DNA of 64,000 nt from Mycobacterium sp. 3519A. Lineage in GTDB: Bacteria; Actinomycetota; Actinomycetes; Mycobacteriales; Mycobacteriaceae. Numbering within the stretch: the first letter of the stretch is position 1; the number at the start of each line of letters is the position of its first letter. The notes under the pieces were generated by a model that saw only the letters and a program-made list of their open reading frames with translations, did not search any database and was not told the DNA's origin. Made by a program: the position numbers and the translations under genes. Location: NCBI RefSeq assembly GCF_900240945.1, contig NZ_OESG01000014.1, positions 1,532,015-1,596,014 of the forward strand. The letters run 5' to 3'. Positions 19,991 through 28,396 of this stretch are shown one piece after another.

Positions 19991-20328
19991 CGCTCTTCGG
20001 GCACCCGCGCCGTCTGCAACGCGACCGCGCGCGCCAACCGCGCATACTTCAACTCGAGGTCTTTGAACCGCATGTAGGCCGACAGCGTGGTGAACACGAA
20101 CGCGATGATCAACACGTACTCCATCAGGTCCGCACCGCGGTCGACGCCAAGCCAATTCGCGACGATGGTGGTGTCGTCCGGACGCAGGATCGCGTAGATG
20201 CCCGCGATCACGAACAGTACGTAACCGACCTTCACCCACGCCTTGGACCGCGCGTTGCGGCGCGAACGCAGCAGGTACACCAGCAGCGACAGCACCGACA
20301 CGATCAGCAGCGCCTGGATCCAGTTCAT
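19987..20328 (-). CDS. DUF2304 membrane protein (Rv3632 type), partner of PpgS
   Basis: 113 residues from ATG 20328 (MNWIQALLIVSVLSLLVYLL), with three hydrophobic segments and a basic loop between the first two (RSRRNARSKAW), followed by a helical tail. It matches Mtb Rv3632 in length and position. Rv3632 is reported to enhance the activity of the polyprenyl-phospho-N-acetylgalactosaminyl synthase Rv3631, probably by holding it at the membrane. Its ATG overlaps the stop of the glycosyltransferase gene (ATGA), so the two are translationally coupled; it is the last gene of the long minus-strand operon. Confidence 0.85.
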   Translation of the reverse strand: MNWIQALLIVSVLSLLVYLLRSRRNARSKAWVKVGYVLFVIAGIYAILRPDDTTIVANWLGVDRGADLMEYVLIIAFVFTTLSAYMRFKDLELKYARLARAVALQTARVPEER

Positions 20329-21045
20329 CGCGACATCCTTCCGCGTAGCCAACCGTCGAAGATGATGTTGACACCGTTGAGCAGGGGCTGGCCCTTCGAC
20401 ATCGAGTATTCGGTGTAGAGAATCTCGACCGGCTCTTCGCTTACCCGCCAATGGTTTTCGTACGCCAATGCGATGAACTCGTCGGCGTGGCTCATCCCGC
20501 TCATGGTGAGGTTGAGCGCGTCGGCCACCTTCCGGTTGAACACCCGCAGACCGTTGTGTGCGTCGGTCAGGCCCAGTTTGCGGCTGCGTCTGCTCAGCGC
20601 TGCCGCCGCGCGCAGCACCACCCGCTTCAGCAGCGGGGTGTGACTGACCACGCCCGGATCGGCGAACCGGGTGCCGATCACCAGGTCGGCGTCGTCGGTG
20701 GAGAGTCTGTCGATCATCCGGATGACATCCTTGACGCGGTGCTGGCCGTCAGCGTCGAACGTGGCGAACACGGCCGCCCCTGGCTGCTGACGGGCGTACT
20801 CGACGCCGGTCTGGATGGCCGCACCCTGGCCGAGGTTGACCGGATGCCGCACCGAATGCGCGCCCGCCCGCCATGCCACGTCGCCGGTGTCGTCGCCGCT
20901 GCCGTCGTCGACGCAGACCACGTGGTCGAAAACCGAGCGAACGTCAGAGATGACGTCGCCGATAACACTCGCCTCGTTGAAGGCGGGGATGATGATCCAG
21001 ACGTCGTGGTAGCGCGTGTCGATGCAGACAAAAATACAGGTTCAC
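20325..21045 (-). CDS. ppgS: Polyprenyl-phospho-N-acetylgalactosaminyl synthase-like GT2 (Rv3631), with apparent frameshift at its start
   Basis: A family 2 glycosyltransferase: DVWIIIPAFNEASVIGD, then CVDDGSGDDT, and the metal site DADGQH. In Mtb, Rv3631 (PpgS) moves GalNAc from UDP-GalNAc to decaprenyl phosphate for galactosamine decoration of arabinogalactan. The frame has no ATG, GTG, TTG or CTG between the upstream in-frame TGA (21042-21044) and the GT2 motif; the first GTG (20921) would delete the nucleotide-binding strand. Removing one base from the A5 run at 21030-21034 would join the gene to a GTG at 21045 that overlaps the previous stop as GTGA, giving 239 residues, close to Mtb's roughly 241. 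Otherwise an ATT at 21035 would have to serve. The coordinates given assume the repaired gene. Confidence 0.82.
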
Positions 21046-22277
21046 CCAGACGACACCCGCGCAAGCGCGGCCAGGTGCACGGCGATTCCCACCAGCGGCC
21101 CGCAGAGCAGCGCGATCACCGTGCGCGTTTCCAGCCCGACCGGCAGCAGCAGCAACAGCGCCGCCGCCACCGTCGCCGACACCCACCCCAGCGAATACGC
21201 CCGGTGCAGCGCCGCCGCGACCGCAGCGGCGCCGGTCAGCGTCAGCAGCGCGATCGCCACCGCCGCCGCCGTCAGCCAGGCCAGCAGCTCGCCGTCGGCC
21301 CGGTACTGGGAGCCGAAGCCCTCCCGCAGCAGCCAGGGCCCGAACACCCCGGCCAGCAGCACGCCAAGCACCCCGAGGCCTGCCACCACCAGCGCCGGCT
21401 GCACCAGCGCCCGCAGTCGCTCGGTGCGCTGGTCGACGAAGTGCGCGATCAGATTGCCCTGCATCGCGGTCAGCGGCACCAGCAGCGGCGCCCTGGTCAG
21501 CGTGACCGCAAGGATCACGACGCCGCCCGCCGCCCCCAGCTCACCCGAGGTGGCCTTGAGGAGCACGGGGAACCCCATCACCAGGATCGCGCTGGCGCCG
21601 GCGGCGGCGATCGAATGCGACGCTCCGCGCAGGAAGGTCATGGTGCCGCCCGGCGTGAGCAGGCGGGCCGCCGCGCGCGTCGTCGGCGACGCGAGCAGCA
21701 GCGCCAGCCACGCGACCGCACCGGCGACCGTGGCCCACAGGTATCCGACCAGCCCCCAGCCGACCAGGAACGTCGCCGCGGCCACCGCCACCCGCATGCC
21801 CGCGTCGGCGACCATCAGCGAGCCGTACTCCGTCCACCTGTTCACACCGGCCAACATGCCCAGCAGCGTGGCGTGCAGGCAGAACCCCGCCAGCCCGACG
21901 CTCAGCAGCGCGACGCTGAGCCACTGCGACTCGACGAACACGTGCGCCGACCACAGCGGTGAGGTAGCGGCGATCAGTGCGGCCGCCACCACTCCGACGA
22001 TGGCCGCCACCCGCATCGGATGCGTGCGCGGGCCGGCTGCCACCTCGGTGTAGCGCGTCGAGCGCACCTCGCGGGTGGCCTCCTGCAGCAGACCGAACGC
22101 GGCGCCGGTGACCAGACCGAACGCGCCCCAGAACACCCCGAACACCGAGAAGCCGGCGGGCTCGAGATCACGCGCGGCCAGGTACAGCACCGCGTAACCG
22201 CACAGCGCCGACAGCACGGTGGCCGTCCCCACCCGCGTCACACTGGCACGCGTGATGGGGCCCGTCGCCTCCGTCAC
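21042..22277 (-). CDS. Polytopic membrane protein, Rv3630 type (flippase-like)
   Basis: 411 residues from a GTG overlapping the previous stop (GTGA). Most of the protein is membrane-embedded, with about 12 helices in a pattern like polysaccharide exporters and lipid flippases of the MOP superfamily (oligosaccharidyl-lipid or O-antigen transporters). It matches the position of Mtb Rv3630, which precedes the PpgS gene. A role in moving polyprenyl-linked GalNAc, or a polymer made by the upstream NRPS, across the membrane is an inference from topology and context; there is no diagnostic motif. Confidence 0.83.
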   Translation of the reverse strand: MTEATGPITRASVTRVGTATVLSALCGYAVLYLAARDLEPAGFSVFGVFWGAFGLVTGAAFGLLQEATREVRSTRYTEVAAGPRTHPMRVAAIVGVVAAALIAATSPLWSAHVFVESQWLSVALLSVGLAGFCLHATLLGMLAGVNRWTEYGSLMVADAGMRVAVAAATFLVGWGLVGYLWATVAGAVAWLALLLASPTTRAAARLLTPGGTMTFLRGASHSIAAAGASAILVMGFPVLLKATSGELGAAGGVVILAVTLTRAPLLVPLTAMQGNLIAHFVDQRTERLRALVQPALVVAGLGVLGVLLAGVFGPWLLREGFGSQYRADGELLAWLTAAAVAIALLTLTGAAAVAAALHRAYSLGWVSATVAAALLLLLPVGLETRTVIALLCGPLVGIAVHLAALARVSSG

Positions 22278-23620
22278 GACGGGCCTTCGAGAGCAGGCAC
22301 CGGAGTGGAATACAGCCACGCATCCCACAGCGGCCGCAGCGACTCGTGCGCGTAATTGGCGGCCAGCCCGGTGAAGTCGTCGGTGACGGCGGTGCTGTGC
22401 CGGTAGCGTGTCGTCCAATCCTGCAGCAGCGCAAAGAAACTCTCGTCACCGATGCGGTGCCGCAGCACATGCAGGGTCAGCGCGCCGCGCTTGTACACCC
22501 GGTCGTCGAACATGTCCCGAGGGCCGGGGTCGGCAAGCACCAGATCGTGCGGCGAATCGGCCAGCCGCTGGTGGTAGTGATGTGCCCACTCGTCGGCGGT
22601 GCGCCCGCCGTTATGCTCGGACCACAGCCATTCCGCGTAACAGGCAAAGCCCTCGTGCAGCCAGATGTGCCGCCACCGCTTGGCGGTGACGGAGTTGCCG
22701 AACCATTGATGGGCGAGCTCGTGGGCGATCAGTCGTTCGGCGCCGCCCTCGCCGTCGCAATGGTTGGCCCCGAAGATCGAAATGCCCTGTGCCTCAAGCG
22801 GTATCTCCAGGTCGTCGTCCGTCACGACGACGGTGTATCCGCTGGCCAGCGGATACGGGCCGAACAGCTTGACGAAGAGCTTCATCATCTTCGGCTGGTC
22901 GGCGAAGTCGTTGTCGAAGTTGTCGCGCAGGCGCTCCGGCAGCACGGCGTGCATCTGGACGCCGTTCTTGGCGATGCGGTGGCGCTCGTACGCACCGATC
23001 TGCAGCGTGATCAGATACGTCGACGTGGGCTCGGCCTGCTCGTAGGTCCACGTCGTCATGCCCGCCCGCACGCGGCGCGACAGCAGGTCGCCGTTGGCCA
23101 GCGCGTAATACGGGCTCTCCGTGCTGATTTGGATGCGGAAGCTGGCCTTGGCGCTGGGATGGTCGTCACAGGGAAACCACGACGCCGCACCGTTCGGTTG
23201 GCCCGCGACCAGCACGCCTTCGGTCAACTCCTCGAATCCGACTTCGCCCCACAGCGATCGGACCGGTCGCGGGGTACCGCCGTAGCGCACGGAGATCTTC
23301 ATCGCCGCCCCCGCAGGCAACGTGTCCTGCAATGCAATGTGCAGCTTGCCATGCGCCGAGCGGAAGTTGGCCGGGCGCTTGCCGTTCACCGACACCTTCG
23401 TCACCGACAGCGCATCGGAGAGGTCCAACGTGAAACTCTGCAGTGCTGCGAGCGTGACGGCGGTGATGGTCGCGCTCCCTGACAGCCGATTGATCGCGAC
23501 CTTGTACTCGAGTTCGAGTTCGTACCGGGACACCCGGTAGCCGAAGTTGCCGTTGGCCGGCAGATAGGGGTCGATGACCGGGGACGCCGATTTCTTCGCC
23601 GCCTTTTTGCTCCTCGTCAC
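22274..23620 (-). CDS. M1-family zinc aminopeptidase, PldII-like context
   Basis: 448 residues, GTG start overlapping the NRPS stop (GTGA). The N-terminus is Lys-rich (TRSKKAAKKSA) without a signal peptide. The M1 beta-domain is followed by the gluzincin site H300-E-L-A-H304 with the third ligand E323, an exact HExxH-x18-E. The exopeptidase GAMEN loop is replaced by LEAQGIS (about 275-281), so specificity may differ from ordinary aminopeptidase N. Overlap with a Pls-type synthetase recalls Streptomyces albulus, whose poly-epsilon-lysine-degrading enzyme PldII is an M1-type metallopeptidase. I infer a role in trimming or degrading the polymer product, or in self-protection. Confidence 0.9.
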   Translation of the reverse strand: MTRSKKAAKKSASPVIDPYLPANGNFGYRVSRYELELEYKVAINRLSGSATITAVTLAALQSFTLDLSDALSVTKVSVNGKRPANFRSAHGKLHIALQDTLPAGAAMKISVRYGGTPRPVRSLWGEVGFEELTEGVLVAGQPNGAASWFPCDDHPSAKASFRIQISTESPYYALANGDLLSRRVRAGMTTWTYEQAEPTSTYLITLQIGAYERHRIAKNGVQMHAVLPERLRDNFDNDFADQPKMMKLFVKLFGPYPLASGYTVVVTDDDLEIPLEAQGISIFGANHCDGEGGAERLIAHELAHQWFGNSVTAKRWRHIWLHEGFACYAEWLWSEHNGGRTADEWAHHYHQRLADSPHDLVLADPGPRDMFDDRVYKRGALTLHVLRHRIGDESFFALLQDWTTRYRHSTAVTDDFTGLAANYAHESLRPLWDAWLYSTPVPALEGPS

Positions 23621-26600
23621 GCGGCGCTGACTTCTGACTTCTTGGCCGACGGTGCTGAGCCGCCGCCGCGCTTCTTACGGAACATGTTCCAAGGTGCGAT
23701 CGGGTTGCCCTGCCAGCGGGTGGACGGCGGCACCTCGTCGCCGCGCATCACCAGCGATGCCGGACCGACCGTGGCGGCCGCCCCGATCCGGGCGGCGGGT
23801 AGTGCGACGCAGTGCGTGCCCAGCGTCGAACCCTGTTCCAGTACAACGGTGTCCATCCGCATGATCCGGTCATGGAACAAATGCGTCTGCACCACGCAGC
23901 CGCGATTGACAGTCGCACCCTTCTCCAGGGTGACCAGGTCCGCCTCGGGCAGCCAATACGTTTCGCACCAGACGCCTCGGCCGATCTTGGCGCCCAATGC
24001 CCGCAGCCACAGGTTCATCACCGGGGTGCCGCTTGCGGCGCGCGCGAACCACGGCGCCGCTACGGTCTCGACGAAGGTGTCTGACACTTCGTTGCGCCAC
24101 ACGAACGACGACCACAGCGGATGTTCGATGGCCCGAATACGGCCGACCACAATCCATTTCGCGATCACGGCGATGCCGCCGGCCAACGCTCCCGCGGCCA
24201 GCAGCACCACGCCGCTGGCCAGCGCAGCCCACGCCCAGCCGAACTGCACCGCAAGCCATTGCACCGTGAAGAGCACGGCGACCCCGATCGCGAACGTCAC
24301 GATCAGCGGGATCAGCCGGCACGTCTCCACCAGCGCACGCAGAATCTTCAGCCGCAGCGACGGATGGAAGGTGCGCAGCGCATCGGCGGCGGTGGTCTTG
24401 CGGCGCAACCGAACCGGAGGGCTGCCCAACCACGACGAGCCGGCCTTGGCCTTGTGCGGAGCCGCCGACAGCACCGCGACCAACCCGTCGTCGGGGACGC
24501 GCCGGCCTGGCTGGGTGATGCCGGAGTTGCCGAGGAACGCCCGTTTGCCGATCGTCGCCTTGGCGACGTGGATCCAGCCGCCGCCCAGTTCATAGGACGC
24601 GACCATCGTGTCGTCGGCCAGGAACGCGCCGTCCTCGACGACGGTGAATTTGGGCACCAGCAATGCGGTCGAAATCTCGGTTCCGCGGCCGACTTTCGCT
24701 CCGAGCAGCCGCAGCCATGCCGGTGTCAGCAGGCTCGCATAGATCGGGAAGAGGTAGTTGCGCGCGGCGTCCATCAGTCGCTCGGTCGCCCACAACTGCC
24801 AGCCGACACGGCTACGCACCGGGTGGTACCCCTCAGGCATCCACATCGACAGCACCCGCACCCCGACCACCGTCAATGCGGCATAGGTGGCCACCGCGGC
24901 CAGGGTGGCCACCGGTGTCCACAGCGCCGCGGGCGTGATCGCGGCGGTCAGTGAGGTGGCATCCCGCACCGCCCAACCGATCACGGCCAGCCCCACCGCC
25001 AGCGCCGCCAGCGGCAGCGCGCCCAACAGGATCGACGTCAGCCCGTAGACGGCCACCCACAACGGGGCGCGCGGCGGCCGATGGTCCGGCCACGGATGTT
25101 TGGCCTTACCGGACTTCACCGCCGGGGAGCCCTTCCAGTACTGCCCGTTCTTGACCTTGCCGATTACACCGGAACCCGGCGCGACGTCGGCGTTCTTGCC
25201 GACGACGGCACCGGGCAGCAGCGTGGTGCGCGCGCCGATGGTGGCGTCGTTGCCGATCGTGATCGGCCCGACGTGGAAGTGGTCGCCGTCGATCCAGTGC
25301 CCGGACAGGTCGACCTCGGGTTCTATCGAGGCGCGGTGCCCGAGTCTCAGCATGCCGGTGACCGGAGGCGCGGAATGCAGGTCGACACCCTTGCCGACCT
25401 TGTTGCCGAGCATGCGGGCGTAGTACACCAACCACGGTGCGCCTGCGAGGTTTTCAGCGCCGCTGGCGTCCGCCAACCGCTCCGCCAGCCAGACCCGCAG
25501 ATGCAGATGACCACCGCGCCGGTAGGTGCCGGGTTGCAGACCGCCGAGCAGCATGCGCGCGCCCAACGCCGCGATCGACATCCGGCCCAGCGGTGTGATG
25601 AAGATCAGGAAACCGGCGGCGACCACCCACCAGTTCACCGGCCGCAGCCACGGCAGTGGATGTAGTTGCGCGACAACGTTGTTCAGCAGCGCCAGCCAGA
25701 CCACCCACTGCAGCCCGGTGAGCGTGGCCAGCGGCAGCGACAGCAGCACCTGCGCGGCCTGGGTCAACCGCGGCGTCGGTTTCACAGTCCGCGTCTCGAT
25801 CGCGGGCGGCGGGTCCAGCTCGTCGAGATAGCCGGCAAGTGACCCGAGCCGGGGATGGTCGTACAGATCGGCCACGGTCACCTGTGGATAGCGCTGCCGC
25901 ATGGCCGCCACCAACTGCGCGGCGGACAGCGAACCGCCGCCGAGCGCATGGAAGTCTGCCTCGGGCCCGTCGATCGGGGCGGCGAGGACCTCCCGCCACA
26001 GGCCTGCCAGCCAGCCCATGGTGCCGCCGAGTTCGGGCTCCTGCTGGTCGGTTCCGCCAGGCGGCGGCCACGGCAGCGCGTTCCTGTCCACCTTGCCCGA
26101 CGTCCGGGTGGGCAACTCGTCGACGAGCACCAGCCTGGGGACCAGCGCGGCGGGCAACGTCTCGGCCAGTGTGGCGCGCGCCTTGCCGACGTCGAACGCC
26201 GGGTCGGCGCTCGCGACGTAACCGACCAACAGCGGTGTGCCGCTGGCGGTTCGTCGCACCGCGGCCGCGCCGCCACTGACCCCCGGCAGGTTCACCAGCG
26301 CCGCGTCGACTTCACCCAGTTCGATCCGGCGCCCGCCGACCTTGACCTGATCGTCGGCCCTGCCGACGAAGTACAAGCCGTCGGCTTCCAGCCGCACCAG
26401 ATCGCCGGTGCGATACGCACGAGCCCAGCCCAGCGTGGGCATCGGCGCATATTTCTCGGCGTCTTTGTCCGGGTCGAGGTAGCGGGCCAGCCCGACGCCA
26501 CCGATGACGAGTTCGCCGGTCTCACCGGTGGCGACCGGCATACCCGCGTTGTCGACGACGGCCAGATTCCAGCCCCGCAGCGGAAGTCCGATGCTCACCG

Positions 26601-27549
26601 CGCTCCTGCCGGTGAGCAGCGAGGCGCTGGCCACCACGGTCGCCTCGGTCGGGCCGTAGGTGTTCCACACCTCGCGGCCGTCGACGGCAAGGCGCTCGGC
26701 CAGATCCGGGGGGCAGGCCTCGCCGCCGAAGATCAGCAGTCGCACCGCTTCGAGTGCCTCTGCCGGCCACAGCGCCGCCAGCGTCGGCACGGTCGATACG
26801 ACGGTGATGTCGCGCGACACCAGCCACGGCCCGAGGTCCATGCCGCTGCGAACCAGCGAGCGCGGCGCGGGCACCAGACAGGCGCCGTGCCGCCAGGCCA
26901 GCCACATTTCCTCACACGAGGCGTCGAACGCCACCGAGAGGCCGGCCAGCACCCGGTCGCCCGGCCCGATTGGGTTGCCCTGCAAGAACAATTGCGCTTC
27001 CGCATCGACGAACGCCGCGGCGCTGCGGTGGGTGACGGCGACCCCCTTCGGGGTGCCGGTGGAACCGGACGTGAAGATGATCCACGCGTCGTCGCGACCG
27101 AGTGGCGCGCCCGCCCGCCATCCGCGCGACGCGCCTTGGGCGCGGATCAGGCCTTTCTCGGTGATGATGCCGACCACCCCGGCCTCGCCGAAGACCAGTT
27201 CGGCGCGCTCGTCGGGGTCGTCGGCGTCGACCGGCACGTACGCCGCCCCGGCCGCCAGTGTCGAGAGGATCGCCACGTACAGCGCGTAACTGCCCGACGG
27301 CATCCGGATGCCGATGCGGTCGCCCCTGCCGATTCCGCGTGCGGCCAGCCACGCGACGCTCTCTTCGATGTCGGAGATCAACTCGGCGTAGGTGAGCTGG
27401 ACCTCGCCGTCGTCGATCGCGGGCGCGTCGGGGTAGCGTGCCGCCGTCTCGTAGAGGATGTCGATCAAGGTGCGCGGTGCCGGCGCGTGCAAAGACAACA
27501 GGTATTGCTCCGGCACCTGCGGTCGGTGCCCGTTCCCGTCCGTCGTCAC
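23617..27549 (-). CDS. Pls/PosA-type membrane non-ribosomal peptide synthetase
   Basis: 1310 residues, GTG start. Adenylation domain, residues about 25-495: A3 FTSGSTGTPKG, A5 NTYGPTEATV, A7 YRTGDLV, A8 GRADDQVKVGGRRIELGE, A10 Lys486. A carrier domain follows with phosphopantetheine Ser540 (GGGSLSAAQL). There is no condensation or thioesterase domain; instead six membrane segments (about 598-628, 637-655, 828-861, 876-903, 1077-1100, 1106-1136) alternate with three tandem acyltransferase-like beta-helix domains (about 665-820, 905-1060, 1145-1290). This is the architecture of poly-epsilon-lysine synthetase Pls (about 1319 residues). Specificity residues D209 A210 E213 S252 I273 G275 T297 V305 V306 K486 suggest lysine or a similar basic amino acid. 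The product is inferred. Confidence 0.93.
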   Translation of the reverse strand: MTTDGNGHRPQVPEQYLLSLHAPAPRTLIDILYETAARYPDAPAIDDGEVQLTYAELISDIEESVAWLAARGIGRGDRIGIRMPSGSYALYVAILSTLAAGAAYVPVDADDPDERAELVFGEAGVVGIITEKGLIRAQGASRGWRAGAPLGRDDAWIIFTSGSTGTPKGVAVTHRSAAAFVDAEAQLFLQGNPIGPGDRVLAGLSVAFDASCEEMWLAWRHGACLVPAPRSLVRSGMDLGPWLVSRDITVVSTVPTLAALWPAEALEAVRLLIFGGEACPPDLAERLAVDGREVWNTYGPTEATVVASASLLTGRSAVSIGLPLRGWNLAVVDNAGMPVATGETGELVIGGVGLARYLDPDKDAEKYAPMPTLGWARAYRTGDLVRLEADGLYFVGRADDQVKVGGRRIELGEVDAALVNLPGVSGGAAAVRRTASGTPLLVGYVASADPAFDVGKARATLAETLPAALVPRLVLVDELPTRTSGKVDRNALPWPPPGGTDQQEPELGGTMGWLAGLWREVLAAPIDGPEADFHALGGGSLSAAQLVAAMRQRYPQVTVADLYDHPRLGSLAGYLDELDPPPAIETRTVKPTPRLTQAAQVLLSLPLATLTGLQWVVWLALLNNVVAQLHPLPWLRPVNWWVVAAGFLIFITPLGRMSIAALGARMLLGGLQPGTYRRGGHLHLRVWLAERLADASGAENLAGAPWLVYYARMLGNKVGKGVDLHSAPPVTGMLRLGHRASIEPEVDLSGHWIDGDHFHVGPITIGNDATIGARTTLLPGAVVGKNADVAPGSGVIGKVKNGQYWKGSPAVKSGKAKHPWPDHRPPRAPLWVAVYGLTSILLGALPLAALAVGLAVIGWAVRDATSLTAAITPAALWTPVATLAAVATYAALTVVGVRVLSMWMPEGYHPVRSRVGWQLWATERLMDAARNYLFPIYASLLTPAWLRLLGAKVGRGTEISTALLVPKFTVVEDGAFLADDTMVASYELGGGWIHVAKATIGKRAFLGNSGITQPGRRVPDDGLVAVLSAAPHKAKAGSSWLGSPPVRLRRKTTAADALRTFHPSLRLKILRALVETCRLIPLIVTFAIGVAVLFTVQWLAVQFGWAWAALASGVVLLAAGALAGGIAVIAKWIVVGRIRAIEHPLWSSFVWRNEVSDTFVETVAAPWFARAASGTPVMNLWLRALGAKIGRGVWCETYWLPEADLVTLEKGATVNRGCVVQTHLFHDRIMRMDTVVLEQGSTLGTHCVALPAARIGAAATVGPASLVMRGDEVPPSTRWQGNPIAPWNMFRKKRGGGSAPSAKKSEVSAA

Positions 27550-27561
27550 GAGTACAAGTTA

Positions 27562-28191
27562 CTAAGCCGCGCGCTGGCCGCGATGGTGCCGCACGCGGTG
27601 CGTGATCACAATTGCGACAACGACGACGGCTGCCGCGACCACGTACCACTTGTACCGTTCGAATGTGTCGTAGATGTCGACAATGTGCTCGCCGGCAAGG
27701 TATCCCAGCCCAGCCCACGCGCCGACCCACAGCACCGCGCCAAGGGCGTTGTAGCCGAGGAATTTCAGCCATCCCATGCCGACGATCCCCGCCAGCAGCC
27801 CGTTGATTTGGCGCAGCCCGTCGATGAACCGCGCGACGGTCACGATCTTGCCGCCGTGCCGGTCGAAGAACGCCTCGGCGCGATCCAGCCGCTGCGGGGT
27901 GAGGAAGACATAGCGGCCGAACCGCTCGGCGAGGGGCCGCCCGCCGAAGTGGCCGACGAGGAAGCCGATGTTGTCGCCGAGCACCGCTGCGAGCACGGCG
28001 ACCAGGAAGACCACCGCGATGTTCATCTGGCCCGCGCCCGCGAACACGGCGGCGGCGATCAACATGATCTCGCCGGGCACCGGGACGCCGAAGTCCTCCA
28101 GGAACAGCATCCCCGCCACGCCGAGGTAGCCGTAATGCTCCAGCAGCGGCTGGACGTCGGAGAAAACACCAGGAAGTTGGGCGTCGGCCAT
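27562..28191 (-). CDS. DedA-family membrane protein
   Basis: 209 residues, ATG start. The DedA/SNARE-associated signature is present: LFLEDFGVPVPGEIMLIAAA, a buried acidic residue, and GRFIDGLRQ-type arginines (VARFIDGLRQINGLLAG). DedA proteins are undecaprenyl-phosphate or phospholipid translocases, some working on recycling of the lipid carrier, with 4-5 membrane helices. It ends 12 bases before the NRPS start codon and is probably the first gene of the operon DedA-NRPS-M1-Rv3630-ppgS-DUF2304. A carrier-lipid flippase would fit both the polyprenyl-phosphate GalNAc genes and a surface polymer. It is divergent from the riboswitch-controlled TerC gene. Confidence 0.92.
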   Translation of the reverse strand: MADAQLPGVFSDVQPLLEHYGYLGVAGMLFLEDFGVPVPGEIMLIAAAVFAGAGQMNIAVVFLVAVLAAVLGDNIGFLVGHFGGRPLAERFGRYVFLTPQRLDRAEAFFDRHGGKIVTVARFIDGLRQINGLLAGIVGMGWLKFLGYNALGAVLWVGAWAGLGYLAGEHIVDIYDTFERYKWYVVAAAVVVVAIVITHRVRHHRGQRAA

Positions 28192-28254
28192 GGGGGTAAC
28201 CGTATGTTCACAAGCCCCGGTTCCGATGTGAGGCAGCTAGCTGGCACACTGGGT

Positions 28255-28388
28255 GACGGAGGGGAGTATTCCTTCGCCGCTGTGTCGTCACCACGTCGAC
28301 CGATATCGGACGACCGGCACCGCGGGCCTGCCCGCGATTTCGCGTGGCCAGGCGGGAGAGACCTCCGGCGTTCAACGACGGCCGGAGG
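28255..28388 (+). promoter_or_regulatory. yybP-ykoY-like (manganese) riboswitch
   Basis: The leader of the TerC gene carries the conserved elements of this class: GGGGAGTA at 28261-28268, a middle GTCGTCACC stem region, and GGCGGGAGAGACC at 28351-28363, matching the two Mn2+-binding loops. After the aptamer, CCTCCGGC (28362-28369) can pair with GCCGGAGG (28381-28388), which contains the Shine-Dalgarno GGAGG eight bases before the ATG. The aptamer 3' end overlaps the left arm, so metal binding and SD sequestration compete; Mn2+ would release translation of the exporter. The class is known upstream of TerC and MntP genes. Confidence 0.85.
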
Positions 28389-28396
28389 CTTATTCA

